From Opisthocomus hoazin (Eukaryota > Chordata > Aves > Opisthocomiformes > Opisthocomidae), in contig NC_134434.1 of the NCBI RefSeq assembly GCF_030867145.1, positions 3,348,001 to 3,412,000 of the forward strand: a stretch of DNA of 64,000 nucleotides, read 5' to 3'. Below are positions 11,950 to 23,595 of the stretch, piece by piece (the first letter of the stretch is position 1; the number at the start of each line of letters is the position of its first letter). Position numbers and translations under genes: made by a program. A model generated the notes under the pieces. The model saw only the letters and a program-made list of their open reading frames with translations, was not told where the DNA came from and made no database searches.

Positions 11950-13526
11950 TTTAATTTTTTTTTTTTTTAAATTTGTAAATAAATTTCCATGAAAAAGGTT
12001 AAATTGCACATGTATATCTGCAGTTCTTCAACATCAGTACAAAGGCCCCCAAATAGGAAAATGTAACAAAAACAACAAATAAAAAGAAACATCGCCAATA
12101 CAATAAACACCTACACCAGCTCCCAAAGTCCCCCAGAGACATGACCCTTGCTTCCTGGCCCTGGGACACCATCCCCAGCCATGCTGTGGCGTCCCAGGGG
12201 ACTTCAGATGCTGGCACCAGGGCAAAGCAGTAGCCAATAGCCTCAGCCCCAGCTCTGCTGCTTGAATGAGGGGGGATGCGGGAATTGCTCTCCCACCTCC
12301 ATGGCTCCAACCCTCTCCCCAAATTTGGGTGTAAATTACCCTACGGGTAATTAATATATATATTTTTAAGGCTTGTTTACTGATTCTTACACTACAGTTA
12401 TACTCTCGCTAAATTATATTGCTAACATTAAAGGTCCGAAGTGCTTTTGTAACCAAAAAAGAAACTCTTTATATAAAATCTTCCATTTTTAGGCAAGTCT
12501 AAGACATACCACTAAAACTACAGCTTCTACTTATTCCTACCTAATGGCTACTCTACTAACCTACAGTGAAGGAGGGGCTATGTCAGCTGGTGAAGGACAG
12601 AGAGGGTTTATGGTGTTCCAGACCCTTTGGCAACTGCAGTAAGGATTTTGGGTACAAAAAACACACAAAAGCCGGTTCTGGGAGTGCTCTGGTCCCCATT
12701 GCTCCTCTCCTGCTGGGGCCAGTTCCTGCATGCTTAACGAAACGTGTTGCTGCTGCTGCAGGAATTCTCCTTCACGTGGTCTTGGTTTACAGAACAACTC
12801 TTTAAACAGTGAAAATATAAAACAACTCTGAAACTGCATTTCCCCTATCCCCCCACTATTAAGAACATCTAGTGCTAAAAATATAAGTTTCTTTTAATAT
12901 ATAATATATAATAGATTATATTAAAACATCTAAGAGGCAGACTTGCTGAATTTATAAACCTTTTCTTCTTCCCTAGGCACAAGTCAGGAGGGAGATTGAA
13001 CTCAGAGAATCCAGAAGGGACCTCTATTTGCTCACTAGCTAATTATCATACTATACCTACCAACTACCCTGGACAGAAAAAGGAAAGAAACAGAGACAAA
13101 GAGGTGAGGAAATTGCATTTAATCTATTGAGTCCTAAGCCACCAGGAATATCATGTCTTGGATGGGATTTAGCATGTGCTCTCCTTTAGCCCTGAAGGAA
13201 CATGTGCCATGTCCATTTTCACTGAAAAAAAATATGATATTTCACATTTCTTCCTTTAAAAGTAAAAAAATAAGTAGTGTTCTATTTCTTCACTTGAGGA
13301 AACTCATGAACTAGAGACTTTTCATATGTCCTTTAAAGATATATCAAACAGTTCCTGTGGTGTTGCTTTTTTCTCCCCCTGGTGTTTCTGTGAATGATCT
13401 TACAATGAAGCTGGTAAAAATCACTGTAGATGTCTCTGTCTCTAGAAATTGTCCTTTGTAAGTCCCAGCAGCATGGGGGGAACATCCTACTGAAGTCTGT
13501 GTGGGCTTTGAAAGGTGACTGCCCTC
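11950..13526 (-). other. FOXJ1: FOXJ1 3' untranslated region (approximate)
   Basis: An AT-rich segment of about 1.5 kb directly follows the FOXJ1 stop codon on the minus strand. It contrasts with the GC-rich intergenic DNA to its left. No AATAAA was found on the minus strand here; an ATTAAA-type hexamer lies in the poly-T/A run (plus 11950-11955). The 3' end is therefore an estimate. Confidence 0.5.
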
Positions 13527-14315
13527 TTATAAGAGGGATGCCAGACTGCTCCAGTCACTGACATCTGCTGGTAAAGAGGCATCGTTGAATTCAAACAACT
13601 GCTCCATGTTGACGGTGTTGGAGAGGTAATCGTTTGTCTCTTCGTCCCAGCGATGCTGCAGGAAAGAAGTGGCCATGAAGGTTTCGTCAAAGTCTAAGTT
13701 GTTCTGGTTGGATTCGGTGAGCACCTGCTCCTGACCCTGGGGATAGTCAATGTGGTGGCCATGAACTGTCAAATCCAGGTCGCGTGTTATGGGGCTGACT
13801 GGAAGCGTGAGCTCCAGATTCCCAAAAGTGGATAAGTCTTCATCGAGGTTGGTGTCGAAGATGGCTTCCCAGTCAAAGTCACCTTTCAATGATCCCAGCT
13901 CGGTCTGCTCTTCCTGGGTCAGCAAGGCAGAGTTGGAAAGCCGAGACACCTTGGGCATGGACTGCTTGCGCTTCTGCCCTGGTTTGCCATCTGCTGGATT
14001 CCAGTTCTGGTTGCCTGTGACTTCTTCAAACTCTTTCAGCAGCTCCTGTGACTCCGTGTTGATGTTGAGGACATTATTGGAGGTGCAAACCGAAGCAGCT
14101 GGGCTGGCAACACACTGCACTTCTTGCTGGGCTTTTTTGATGAAGGCTGGGTGGACCTGCACTGGGGCCATCTTCCGCTTTTTGCAGGTGCCGTTCTTGA
14201 GCCGATCAGCGTATTGGGGGTCAAGCTTCCAAAACCCGCCTTTGCCTGGCTCGCCCTTCTCCCGGGGCACCTTGATGAAGCACTTGTTCAAGGAGAGGTT
14301 GTGCCGGATGGAGTT
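13527..14315 (-). CDS. FOXJ1: FOXJ1 second coding exon
   Basis: It encodes residues 170-431 and the stop. It begins [20 protein letters not shown] after a CTAG acceptor and contains the third helix and wing of the forkhead. A basic stretch (KKRKMAP) follows, then the acidic C-terminal half. Confidence 0.97.
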   Translation of the reverse strand, partial: NSIRHNLSLNKCFIKVPREKGEPGKGGFWKLDPQYADRLKNGTCKKRKMAPVQVHPAFIKKAQQEVQCVASPAASVCTSNNVLNINTESQELLKEFEEVTGNQNWNPADGKPGQKRKQSMPKVSRLSNSALLTQEEQTELGSLKGDFDWEAIFDTNLDEDLSTFGNLELTLPVSPITRDLDLTVHGHHIDYPQGQEQVLTESNQNNLDFDETFMATSFLQHRWDEETNDYLSNTVNMEQLFEFNDASLPADVSDWSSLASLL

Positions 14316-17300
14316 CTAGACCCAAAAGAGGAAAAAAAAAAAACAAGGTTGAAGGCTTGTCTGCTGCTGTGGCACCTACCTGTGTGGGGAAGCTGGTGGA
14401 AAAGCATGCTTTCAGCAAGGACCTTTGGGGAAAAAGAAACAGCAACATCAAGACATTCCAGGTTATGTGACTAGCAGAAACTCCCCTGCATCAAGTTACT
14501 AGCAGAGTTTTCTTGCCTCCTGTCTAACTCAGTCAGAGGTGGCAGGAGCCAAGGGGTTTAAACCAGGACATACCAACAAGTTGAAAGCTGTTGAGCAGCT
14601 CTCCTTGGCTGTAAATTTGGGCCGTGGGGCCTTGGATCATGCAGAACACTGGGAGAAACCAGCCAGACTTGCTCTAAGCATGGAGCTAAGCTGAATGAGG
14701 TTGGGTCCTCCTTTGTGGCTAAGGAGCAAGAGGAGGGTCTTTACATCAATGTGGCTACGGCCCCATTATAAGTGGCAACACATGGCAGCACCACACCACA
14801 GGGACAGCATCATCAGGGCCCTCCTTCCATCCCCCGTTCATCTGTGCCTATTGCTAGTGTTGAGGGGAAAATATTTGGCAAAAAAATAGGCACCATGCCT
14901 CCCCGTGGCCAGGCTGACACAAGCCAGGCGGTCAAAACTGGAGAGACGTGGGCTGTTCCACCACAGCCCTGTGTGTCTCCTGAGGTGCCTTCTGGCCCAG
15001 GGAAGCTCAGTGTGAAATCACTGCGTCTTCATCAGCCACCGCTTAAGGGGGGGGGAGAAAAAGAGGAGTTTCTGCTCCTGTTGAGCTGTTCTGAAACCCT
15101 GAATGTGCCTGGAGTGATGTGAATAATCAGAAAGGAAACTCAGTTATTGGGTAAATAACCCAGCATTAGACTCCACAAAGCCAAGACTGTATTAAGAGAT
15201 TGGATATGGTAGAGGGTGGGTTTTTTTTTAATGTTGCCTGGATATCTTTATGCTTATTCATCCATAATCCGTAGTGCCGAATAGGAAAAACAAGGCTTGA
15301 ATACTTAGAGCTGTTGAAAAACACACGCACACACCAAAACCCTCCTCTGGGCTGAAGCTCCTTGGGTGTGTTGGCTCCTCTCCAAAGCACTCAGCTCCCA
15401 CAGGAATATATCCATCTCCCCCCAGAGTATGTGTGGCATGACCTTTCCAGGCTGTCTTCATGTATGGGAATTGGGATAGGGGATGAGAACACAGCCTCAA
15501 AAAGAAAGGAGGAAAGAAGGAAAAAGAAAGCAAAAAAAGAGAGGAGGAAAGAAGGAAAAAGAAAGCAAAAAAAGAAAGGAGGAAAGAAGGAAAGGGAGAA
15601 AAAAAAACCAAAAAAGAAAGGAGGAAAGGAAAAAAAAAAAAAAAAAAAGAAGAAAGCAGCAGCAGGAACACAGGTATTCCTACAAACAGTCCAGGCTGTG
15701 GTAACTCCAAGTTTACAGTTTAATAACATTTTACAAGTGTCAGAGAGTTGCAGGCTGAATTCTCTGCTCCCCATTTAGCCTCCCCATCCCAAACTTCACT
15801 CAGCCTGGGGTGCCTTCCGTTATTACCCAGCCAGTTAACATATTTATCATTCCTGCCTGCAATGATCGCATGAACCCCCTGCATCTCTGTGGAGAGGGAT
15901 TGAAAAACTTTCTTTTTTTTAATAAACACATTTAATTAAAAACACGATGATTATCCAGCTGTGAGTTTGCAGGAGAAAATCAACACACTGGCACACAGCT
16001 CCTCTTCCCAAATAGCTCCCGTAGGTCCCCCTAGTGCAGAGGCGGCTGAGGGACCCCAGGTGGCCCTGGAGAGGGACCAGGGAGATCCCATCCCTGTGAT
16101 AGGCTTCAAGAGCCGCTAGATACCCACCTGCCCAGGGAGAAGGTGGACAAGACCCAGACAGGAAGCTTGCAGCGGTTTTGTCCAGCCCTCCCTGGGTGAG
16201 CACTGCTGCCGGCATTGCTGGCATACTGCTGATTTGGGCTGGGAATAACCCGAGCAGAGGGACAAGCCACCCAGATCCCTCTTGCCCTGCCACATCTTAG
16301 AAAGCCTCATGTGCCAGAGGTCCCTTCATGTGACAGAGGAGGGCAGCGAGCCAAGAGGACTGGGAAAAGCCCCTGTGCTTTGGGCTGTCCCAAAGCTGGT
16401 GAGCTTGGGGGCTGTCCCGTACCCCCTGGGGACACGCTCAAGCTAGCTGGGGATAGCAGCGCTGTTTGACGTCTCTTGGGCTTCCCTCCAAGGCCTCACC
16501 AGATCATCGCAGTGACGGAGCCTCCTTCGCCTGTCCAAGGGGACAGGAGACCTGCCCTCTGCCCTGCTTGGAAAGCAGCAGCATTTCTTCTCTGAACCTC
16601 CCCAACAAGGGATTTGTCCAACAAGCAGCATCTCCCTGAGGATCCTCTCCATCCCTCTCCTACGCCTGGTCCTCAGCTCCCAGAGATAACTCCACCTGGC
16701 AATTTCATGTGTGCTCAGCCCTGAGAGACTCAGAACTCAACAAGAGCTCCAGAACGGTGGAGCTGCGGACAGAGACGTCTTCGCCCCGGAGCCGAGAGGA
16801 GCCGCAGCAAGCACCAAGCCAGGGGGTACCTCCCTGCTCCCAAAATGGCCCTGAGCTCTCCTCCGTAATGGCTCCTTCCCTCCACCACCCTTGTAGCTGT
16901 GGCATTTCTGCACACCCAAGCTCCTTCTCATTCCCTTCCCCACTGATTGCCTGTGCTTCTCTTCTTCCAGTGGGATCCGGCATCCCCGCAGGACCTTGCC
17001 TTGAGTGATGGAGGCTGTGCAAAGCTTTCCCCAGACCTGCAGGGAGATGGAGCAAGGCAAGAGGTCTCCAAATGTCATACCTGCCAGGTGGGATCGGCGT
17101 GTCGGAAGTAGCAGAAGTTGTCGGTAATCCACTTGTAGATGGCAGAAAGGGTGATTTTGGGCTTTTTGCTGGCTTCCATTGCCATGCAGATGAGAGTGGC
17201 GTAGGAGTAGGGCGGCTTGACATGGGGATTGGTCTTGTAGTCAATGTCCTCCGCGAGCTGAGGATGCGTGGCCATGGCGTGATGTACTGTCCTTGAAGTG

Positions 17301-17587
17301 GAGGAGGAGATGGGCTTGCAGGGAGCATGGGGCATGTCCATGCACGCTGGGTCGGCGGCCAGAGGAGAGCATGGGTCAGCAAAGCTGGAGATCTTGTAAC
17401 AGTCGTGGGGGTCCAGGCCACTGGAATACCAGCAGGGCCTGCGCAGGATGGTGTTCTTCAAGATTGAGAAGTCCTGCAGCCACATGAGGCTGGTCAGGCT
17501 GTCGTCCAGGTCGTCTGGGCACCTCATGCTGTCCTTCTGCCCTCCATCCTTCCCTGCCTGTGGGCAGCTCAGCCACCCCTCAGCCAT
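13527..17587 (-). CDS. FOXJ1: FOXJ1, forkhead box J1 transcription factor (complete coding sequence, 2 coding exons)
   Basis: FOXJ1 is the forkhead regulator of motile cilium genes and acts in the nucleus of multiciliated, nodal and sperm-lineage cells. The coding exons 17587-17081 (507 bp) and 14315-13527 (789 bp) give 431 aa, against about 421 in human. The start codon reads MAEGWLSC, aligned with the human MAESWLRL. The conserved [10 protein letters not shown] motif is near residue 26. The forkhead spans about residues 123-217 ([15 protein letters not shown], then [13 protein letters not shown] across the splice, then [16 protein letters not shown]). The C-terminal activation region keeps [10 protein letters not shown] and [15 protein letters not shown]. 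The single intron interrupts the forkhead between Q169 and N170, as in vertebrate orthologues. An open frame extends seven codons upstream of the chosen ATG but lacks family support. Confidence 0.97.
14316..17080 (-). other. FOXJ1: FOXJ1 intron splitting the forkhead exons
   Basis: The 2.8 kb intron has a GTATGA donor and a CTAG acceptor. It contains a purine-rich tandem repeat (15498-15656). I see no other gene in it. Confidence 0.85.
15498..15656. repeat. Purine-rich tandem repeat, about 35-bp period
   Basis: Nearly pure A/G on the plus strand for about 160 bases, with only four interrupting C residues. The block ggaaagaagg recurs at 15511, 15546 and 15581, giving a 35-bp period. The tract ends in a long A run. 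Confidence 0.9.
17081..17587 (-). CDS. FOXJ1: FOXJ1 first coding exon
   Basis: It encodes residues 1-169, from the start through the first half of the forkhead, and ends in phase 0 at a CAG/GTATGA donor. A likely acceptor (TTGCAG) at 17651 would put 63 bases of 5' UTR (17588-17650) in the same exon, consistent with a noncoding first exon further upstream as in mammals. Confidence 0.96.
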
Positions 17588-17650
17588 GCCTTGATGCAGC
17601 TCTTGCACTCACGAGGTGCGCTTGAAGAGGTGGAGGGGTTGGGGCCGATC

Positions 17651-18950
17651 CTGCAACGACAACAGGGAGAGGGTTGAGGATCCCCGAGGTGCAGCCGCTT
17701 GCTGGCACCCAGGCAGAGCTGGGCCTGGGTGCTCCTGGGCGAGACCCATCCCCAGGGTGCTGCGCACGGGAGCTGCAACACCTGTCCCGGGGTGCTGCAG
17801 CAGCCCTGAACCTGGGGGAAATTCCCTCAAATCGCTGCAGCTCCAGTATCACCTGCACCCCCGTGGGCAAGCCTTTGGCCCAAGAAAGGATTAAAAAAAA
17901 AAAAAAAAAAAAAAAATCAAAAAAACCCACCACAAAACCCCCTCAAAAAACCAAAATCCAGCCCTGCCATCCCACAAAGCGGGGATGTTTCGCCCACCTG
18001 CCGCCAGCCAGACAAAACCTCAGGATCCTTGACAAAAATATCTTTAAGTTGCCCCCCCAACCCGCTACCAGCTTCCCTCCGTTCCTCTCTGCCTGCTCCT
18101 CCCTTCCCCGGCACCCCAAAACACCCCGGGGAGGAGGGGGGGGAGCGCGGACCCACCTAAAGCACCCCTCGCTCAGAGCAGGGCCGCCGGTTCCAACCGA
18201 CGGTTGCTCACGGGCCTGGTCCTCCGGCTCGGCTGCGGGGCTGGAGCCCCGAAACGCCGCGGGTTCAGCGGGGGGACGAGCGCCGGGGCCGCGGTGGCTG
18301 CGCGGTGGCTGCGCGGTCGTTGGGGTCCCGCCGTTCGAATGACGCCGCGCTCAACAGCCACCGGGCAGCCGCGCGGGGAGCCGGGACGCGCGGCGCGCGG
18401 GGGGCGGGAATAGAACGCACCTGCCGCGCTCCCGCAAATCAGGTTTTGCGCCCTAAAAACGGTCTCGGGGCAGGGACAGCTCGTTCAGATGCTTGATCCC
18501 CGGTGCCACCAGCCAGCCCCTGCCTGACTGCCGTGCCTGCAGCGAGGGAGGTCTCAGAAACGCTCGCTGCGGTGGTCGGGGGGGTGGTAAAAAGGATAAA
18601 ACTAAAACCAACGGACAGCCCCCTGCGCAGACCTGCCGGCCCTGACAGCCGGCTTGGCCCCAGCCATGCCCTCGGCCGTGCTGTCCCGCGGGTCGGTCCC
18701 ACGGCCCTCCGCAGCGAGCCCACCGCTCCCCCCCTCCGGCTCCGCCGCCCCTTACCCTGTCCCCGGCGAAATCTCCCAACTTCTAAAGTTCACGAGCGAC
18801 TAAGAAGCTTCTGGAAAAACAGGAGGAGGGGATCAGAAAATATAAAAAGGGCAACAAGCAGCCGAGAGACCCCGGGGCCGGGGAGGGCTGGGGGTCGCGC
18901 TGTCTCCGCTCCGGTGAGGGGTGACCTCGCACCGCACCGCCGGCCCTGCC
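17651..18950 (-). other. FOXJ1: FOXJ1 5' CpG-rich region (5' intron and possible noncoding exon)
   Basis: This CpG-rich stretch lies between the first coding exon and the X-box cluster. It contains a poly-A run near 17893-17916. A donor-like GTAAGG on the minus strand (plus 18755-18750) could end a noncoding first exon at about 18756. The exon is a guess from mammalian gene structure. Confidence 0.4.
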
Positions 18951-19010
18951 GCCCTGATTTGCGGCCTCTCGGGGACTGGCTTTAAGCAGTTGCTCGCACC
19001 GGCTTCACGC

Positions 19011-19024
19011 GTTGCCACGGCGAC
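19011..19024. promoter_or_regulatory. FOXJ1: RFX X-box, FOXJ1 promoter
   Basis: The site gttgccacggcgac is an imperfect inverted repeat close to the RFX consensus GTTRCC-N(0-3)-RGYAAC, with one mismatch in the right arm. RFX factors are established activators of FOXJ1 and ciliary genes. It lies about 1.4 kb upstream of the FOXJ1 ATG, at the edge of the CpG island. Confidence 0.6.
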
Positions 19025-19056
19025 GCTCCGCCCCGTAAACGGCTTCCGGCCCTGCC

Positions 19057-19061
19057 ATTGG
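19057..19061 (-). promoter_or_regulatory. FOXJ1: CCAAT box on the FOXJ1 strand
   Basis: Plus strand attgg, that is CCAAT on the minus strand. A second copy lies at 19102-19106. The two are 45 bases apart and interleaved with X-box motifs, as in NF-Y/RFX-driven promoters. Confidence 0.45.
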
Positions 19062-19068
19062 TTCTCGA

Positions 19069-19078
19069 GTTGCCATGG
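19069..19078. promoter_or_regulatory. FOXJ1: Second RFX-type half site, FOXJ1 promoter
   Basis: The site gttgccatgg has a perfect left X-box arm but a degraded right arm. It is 58 bases from the first X-box and sits between two inverted CCAAT boxes. Confidence 0.4.
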
Positions 19079-19101
19079 GGAGCTGGCGGTGACCTGCCGC
19101 C

Positions 19102-19106
19102 ATTGG
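19102..19106 (-). promoter_or_regulatory. FOXJ1: Second CCAAT box on the FOXJ1 strand
   Basis: Plus strand attgg in the context gccattggttg, very similar to the first copy at 19057. The site suggests NF-Y binding upstream of the FOXJ1 start. Confidence 0.45.
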
Positions 19107-19237
19107 TTGAGGCTTGGCCATTTGGGCACGGACCTCGGGGTGGGAGGGGCCACTTGGAGGCTGTGCTACCGAGGGATGCTGCGGGACCCCGCTGTACCCC
19201 GCACCCGAACACAAAGCAGCCCCAGCGAACCCAAAAT

Positions 19238-19363
19238 CTGTGTCCTGGCCCACGGGCAACCCCAGCCCTTTCCTCCTGCCTGTGCTTCCCCACTCCACTT
19301 CTGTGTCCTGGCCCACGGGCAACCCCAGCCCTTTCCTCCTGCCTGTGCTTCCCCACTCCACTT
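19238..19363. repeat. Perfect 63-bp tandem duplication upstream of FOXJ1
   Basis: Two adjacent identical 63-base copies, each starting ctgtgtcctg (19238 and 19301). The identity implies a recent duplication. It lies about 130 bases beyond the X-box/CCAAT cluster. Confidence 0.9.
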
Positions 19364-21069
19364 CTGGCCCCTGAGGAGCCCACAGCGATTAGGGCAAAGC
19401 TGCAGGGGGAAGAGGGGCTGGTAGACCCTCAAATTAAAGGCTGAGGTCTGCCTTTATCTAATTGAAAGGATTACAGCCCCATGCCCCTATAAGAAATCCC
19501 TGACCCCCCCACTGCCAGCCCAAGGCCTTTAACAGAGACCAGCGAGGGAGCTCCCCCAACCGAGGGGGCTGAGAGCAGCTGTGAAACCCACCATTTTATT
19601 CCACCCCACAGCGCAAGGCCTGTCCTTTGGGGGGGGTGGGGGGCTTCAGGGAGGTTTAAATGTGAGGCACTTCTCCTGCCCACTGCCCCACAGGGGAAGG
19701 ATGTCTGAGAGCACAGGGCAGGTGAGCGGCCAGACCCACTCTCAGGGGTTGCTGCTGCCTGAAGCAGTGGATACAATAAGGGATTTTCCTGCCAGGATCC
19801 CCGGGGATTCGGGTGAGACAAGCTGGGGGGGTCAAACCCCCTCCCCAGTGCACGGGTAGGTGCCCCTTTGCTCATGTCCGTCCCCAGTGGCTGCAGGCCA
19901 GGAGGTGGTGAGTGCTGGGACTGGGTGTGGAGGAGGCAGCTCCAGGGGAGTGGAAATCTCTATTTTGCTTTTCGGTGGACTGATACCCAGAAAAAAACCC
20001 CAAACCTCAGTTTTCTGCCCTTCTGACAGGTCAGCCCCCTCAAGAGCAGGATGTGCCCCTGCAGAAATGCTCCCGAAGGCAGCGAGAGCTCAAGGGCTGG
20101 TCTCCAGCACAGCCCCGGCCCTTCCTTAGGAGGGTGGGGCCAAGCTCTTTTCAGTGGTGCCCAGCGACAGGACAAGGGGCAATGGGCACAAACTGAAGCA
20201 GAGGAAGTTCTGTCTGAACATGAGGAAGAACTTCTTCCCTCTGAGGGTGACGGAGCCCTGGAACAGGCTGCCCAGGGAGGCTGTGGAGTCTCCTTCTCCG
20301 GAGATATTCCAGACCCACCTGGACAAGGTCCTGTGCAGCCTGCTCTGGGTGACCCTGCTTGGGCAGGGGGTTGGACTGGGTGACCCACAGAGGTCCCTGC
20401 CAACCCCGAACATTCTGTGATTCCTGAACAGCCTGGGGCAAACCACTTCAGACCTCCGTTCTTCCATCCCCATCCTCCCTCTTTGCAGGATCTGGCCACC
20501 CACACACCCTCCCTCTACAGTTGCAAGGTGCTTTCCCCCACCACATATCAGCCCCCTCCATTAAAATCAAGTTATAACCTCCCCCTTACAGTCCTCCTCA
20601 CCTTCAAGGCATCAGGTCCCAGCACAAGTTTTCTTCCCCAGCACTGGAAGGATTTCTCCTGCGTGAGCACCCAGCGCCTCAGTGCTCCTCTTCTCCTCCA
20701 AGAAAGGTCCGCTCTGGGTGTCCTCATCCACCCCAGCAGTGCCAGGGGCTGCTGAGGCTGTGCCATCTGCCTGGCCTTGCCAGGGCAATGCCGCTACCCC
20801 AGGGCAGACTCTTCCTGCAGAGTTTTCATTCGCACCTTCTCCATCCTGGCAGGGCTCGGAAGAGGCAGGGTTCGGGACAGTTGGGTAATAAGGGTTGGAG
20901 GGGTCCTTGAGAAGTGTTTTAGGAGATTTGAAGCACCTGGGCTGGTTTTGAGGAGGTGCCTGGGTGATGGGTGGGTGGGTGCTCCCAGCCAAAAAGGGTT
21001 TCCACCGACCAAGCTGCCAAGCCCACGACTGCTCTCACCTTGTAACCACGAAAGGACTCTGGATGCTTT
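19364..21069. other. Intergenic DNA between FOXJ1 and the RNF157 3' end
   Basis: The stretch contains one CR1 fragment (20130-20423) and a possible upstream poly-A hexamer for RNF157 at 19593-19600 (AATAAA on the minus strand). No gene was recognised. Confidence 0.55.
20130..20423 (+). mobile_element. CR1 LINE 3' fragment
   Basis: The copy shows the standard CR1 3' region: caagctcttttcagtggtgc, then aagaacttcttccctctgag, then cctggacaaggtcctgtg, ending in attctgtgattc. It is a 5'-truncated copy of about 290 bases, antisense to RNF157. Confidence 0.95.
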
Positions 21070-23595
21070 GTCGACATAAGATACCCTTTATTAAACATAC
21101 TCTTAAAATCCAAAACATGCTCAAAACAAAGTCATAAGCAGCAATCTAGTTTCCTTCCTTAGATCCCTGACGGGTGGATTGCTGGAACAAGGGGCTGCCC
21201 CACAAGACAAGGGGCTGTTGCCTTTCACCCCACACTGCTGGCACTGGGGACTCCTGCCTCCCCCTCTTCCCTTTTGGGTGGCCGAGGACGGTGCTGGTGT
21301 CACCTATGCCAAAATCCTGTCCCTCCTGTGCCACGGTGGAGGACACTGGAGGATGCTCATTTCTGTGCTCGTACCACGGCAGCAGCACGCTGCTCGGCCA
21401 CAGCCTTCTTCCCAGCTCCTTCCTATTGCTTTGTGCTCGCTGGCAGCCGCGGCCACTTTGAGCGAGCTGCAGGCACCCACACGCAGCCGTCCCAGTCTGC
21501 AGCCACCCCGTGAGCTTGCCTAACTGCTCCTGCAGCCTTGCAGACACACAGCTTGGAGCAGCTGGAAAACCCTCCCAGTCACCTCCCAGGACCCTCCTGA
21601 GCAAGGATCTGCCTGTTCTGCCCTGACCTGCCAGCAGCCACAAGCACCATCGCAGCCCTATGCCATGGTGCCTGGCCAGGCCTGGAGGGCTCTCATTGTC
21701 CCCTTTGAAACTGTGAGGAACGGTGAGCTTTGGCAGATAAGCCACCCTGGGCGCATCAGCCTGATTTTCCCTCTCTTGCCCATGCCCGAGGGTGCAGGAG
21801 CAGTTGTGGTCCCACCTTGGTTTTCTCAGCTCAGCATGATGGTGAACCCCCAAAGCTCTCCCTGGGCCCAGCATGGTGCTTCTGGGTCCTCAGGGCCAGG
21901 ACATCCAAACCTGTGGGTACCCCCACCATGGCATCATGTCGCTGAGCAGGGCACATGCTTGTCCCCTCCTGCTCCAGCCCTCCCTGCTGTTAGCAGCTCC
22001 CATCCCACAGGACCCATGGTTTGGAGATATCACCCCCATCAAGCACCCAGCTCTGGGTTCCCAGGGAGGAATCTGGGAGCTATTGAGCTAAGAGAGACAC
22101 CACAGGGTGCCAGCCTGGAGGAGGGAGGAGCGGGGTCACCCACACCAATCTCCCCTCTGGCAGGACCACACTGGGGCCATACAGCAAGCAGCTACCGCAG
22201 CCCCGGCTGTGAGCCAGGCAGAGAAAACAGCCCCCGGCCCCATAAAGGGCTTTATCTCCCTTTAGGAGCCACGGCCACGAGTTTACGCTGTGCTCCGCCA
22301 TGGGGACGGGCGGTGGGGACCTGCTCCCTGCATGCACCCCGCAGCCGCTGGGTGCTTTCACTCTATGAACATCTCTGTCCTAAGGTGGCTCCGAAACACA
22401 GTTTCCTTCTGTGAGGAGGAGGTGGCCTTTGCTGCGACATCAGCATGACAAAACCGGGTAGGGAAAAGGGGGACTCAGCCTCCTCTCCCCGGGCTGGCCC
22501 AAACAGCTCCAGAGCTCCCTAGATCGGGATGCTGGGTCTGATGCTCTTCAGGGTGGCTTCTGACTGTTCCTGATGCGCTCTGGGGTGGAGCCTGGCCTCT
22601 GCCAAGGGCCCCATCAGGTCCCCGAGGGCTGTGGCTGGGTCCCTGCCCCATCAGTGTCCTTGTGTGCCTGTCCCCGGGGCAAAACCTGCTTATGCTGTCA
22701 GCCTAGTGCTGGATGGAGGGATGGGGAGGGAGGATTGGGGACGGAGGGGTGGGGGGCAGTTCCTGCACCCTCATCCACCCCTGCTACAAAGTGCAATGGA
22801 GAGGGTAGGATGGGTGGGACAGGGGGTGACACTTTTGGCACTTGTTCCAGAGAGAGGGCACAGCCCCGAGCCCCAAGCTCACAGCGGGGCGGAAGACAGT
22901 GAGGTTAAATTAGTGATGCCCCAGGGGCTGGTGACCAAGAGGGGACCAGGTCCTCTGCCAGCCCCTGCCACCCTGCTCCATCCCCTGGGGAAAAGCAACC
23001 TCACAGGCCCGGCCCAAGAGCCTGTGTGCTGCCCAGGAGGAGAGTGGAGGGAGGGGGAGCTGGGGGGGCACCATCACCACCAGTACATTAATGGGAACAG
23101 TCCACGGCATGGCATGGGGCACAGGCCAGCAAACTTGGGGGGGCTGGCCCCCCATGAAGGTCACCAGCTCATGCACCAAGGATGCAACACCAACACTCAT
23201 CCTTAACCCCCCCCCCAGGCACCCTCATCCCATCGCCCACCCGCCAGCCACATCCCAGGACCCCCTTTGTGGGGTGACCCCACCCCATCTGCTCTGTGCA
23301 GTGGAGGAGAGGAGCTTGGGGGTGTGAAATGGCCGGGGGCAGGAGGGGACCCCAGCCCATCCCCATCGGGGCTGGAGGACGAGAAGGTGCTGATGGGGGG
23401 CTCCAAGGTGATGCAGCTCTTGGCCCCCCCTCTGCACAGGGGGGGCCAGGGAGGACAAGTCAAGGTTACCATCTTCTTTTTTGCCAATCAGTCCTGCTAC
23501 AGCCGAGGGATGGAGGTGGTGACACCCGCGGTGCCCAGACGCCAGGGTCCCTCCGGGTGGGCAGGGGCACATGTGCCCCAGCCGAGGCTGAGCCC
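21070..23595 (-). other. RNF157: RNF157 3' untranslated region with poly-A signal
   Basis: After the stop at 23596, the minus strand continues about 2.5 kb to a clear AATAAA hexamer (plus tttatt, 21087-21092). I take this as the likely cleavage region, near 21070. An alternative AATAAA lies near 19595. Nothing else is seen inside. Confidence 0.5.
21087..21092 (-). other. RNF157: Candidate RNF157 polyadenylation signal AATAAA
   Basis: Minus-strand AATAAA in the context gtttaataaaggg, 2.5 kb past the RNF157 stop codon and before the CR1 copy. Confidence 0.5.
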
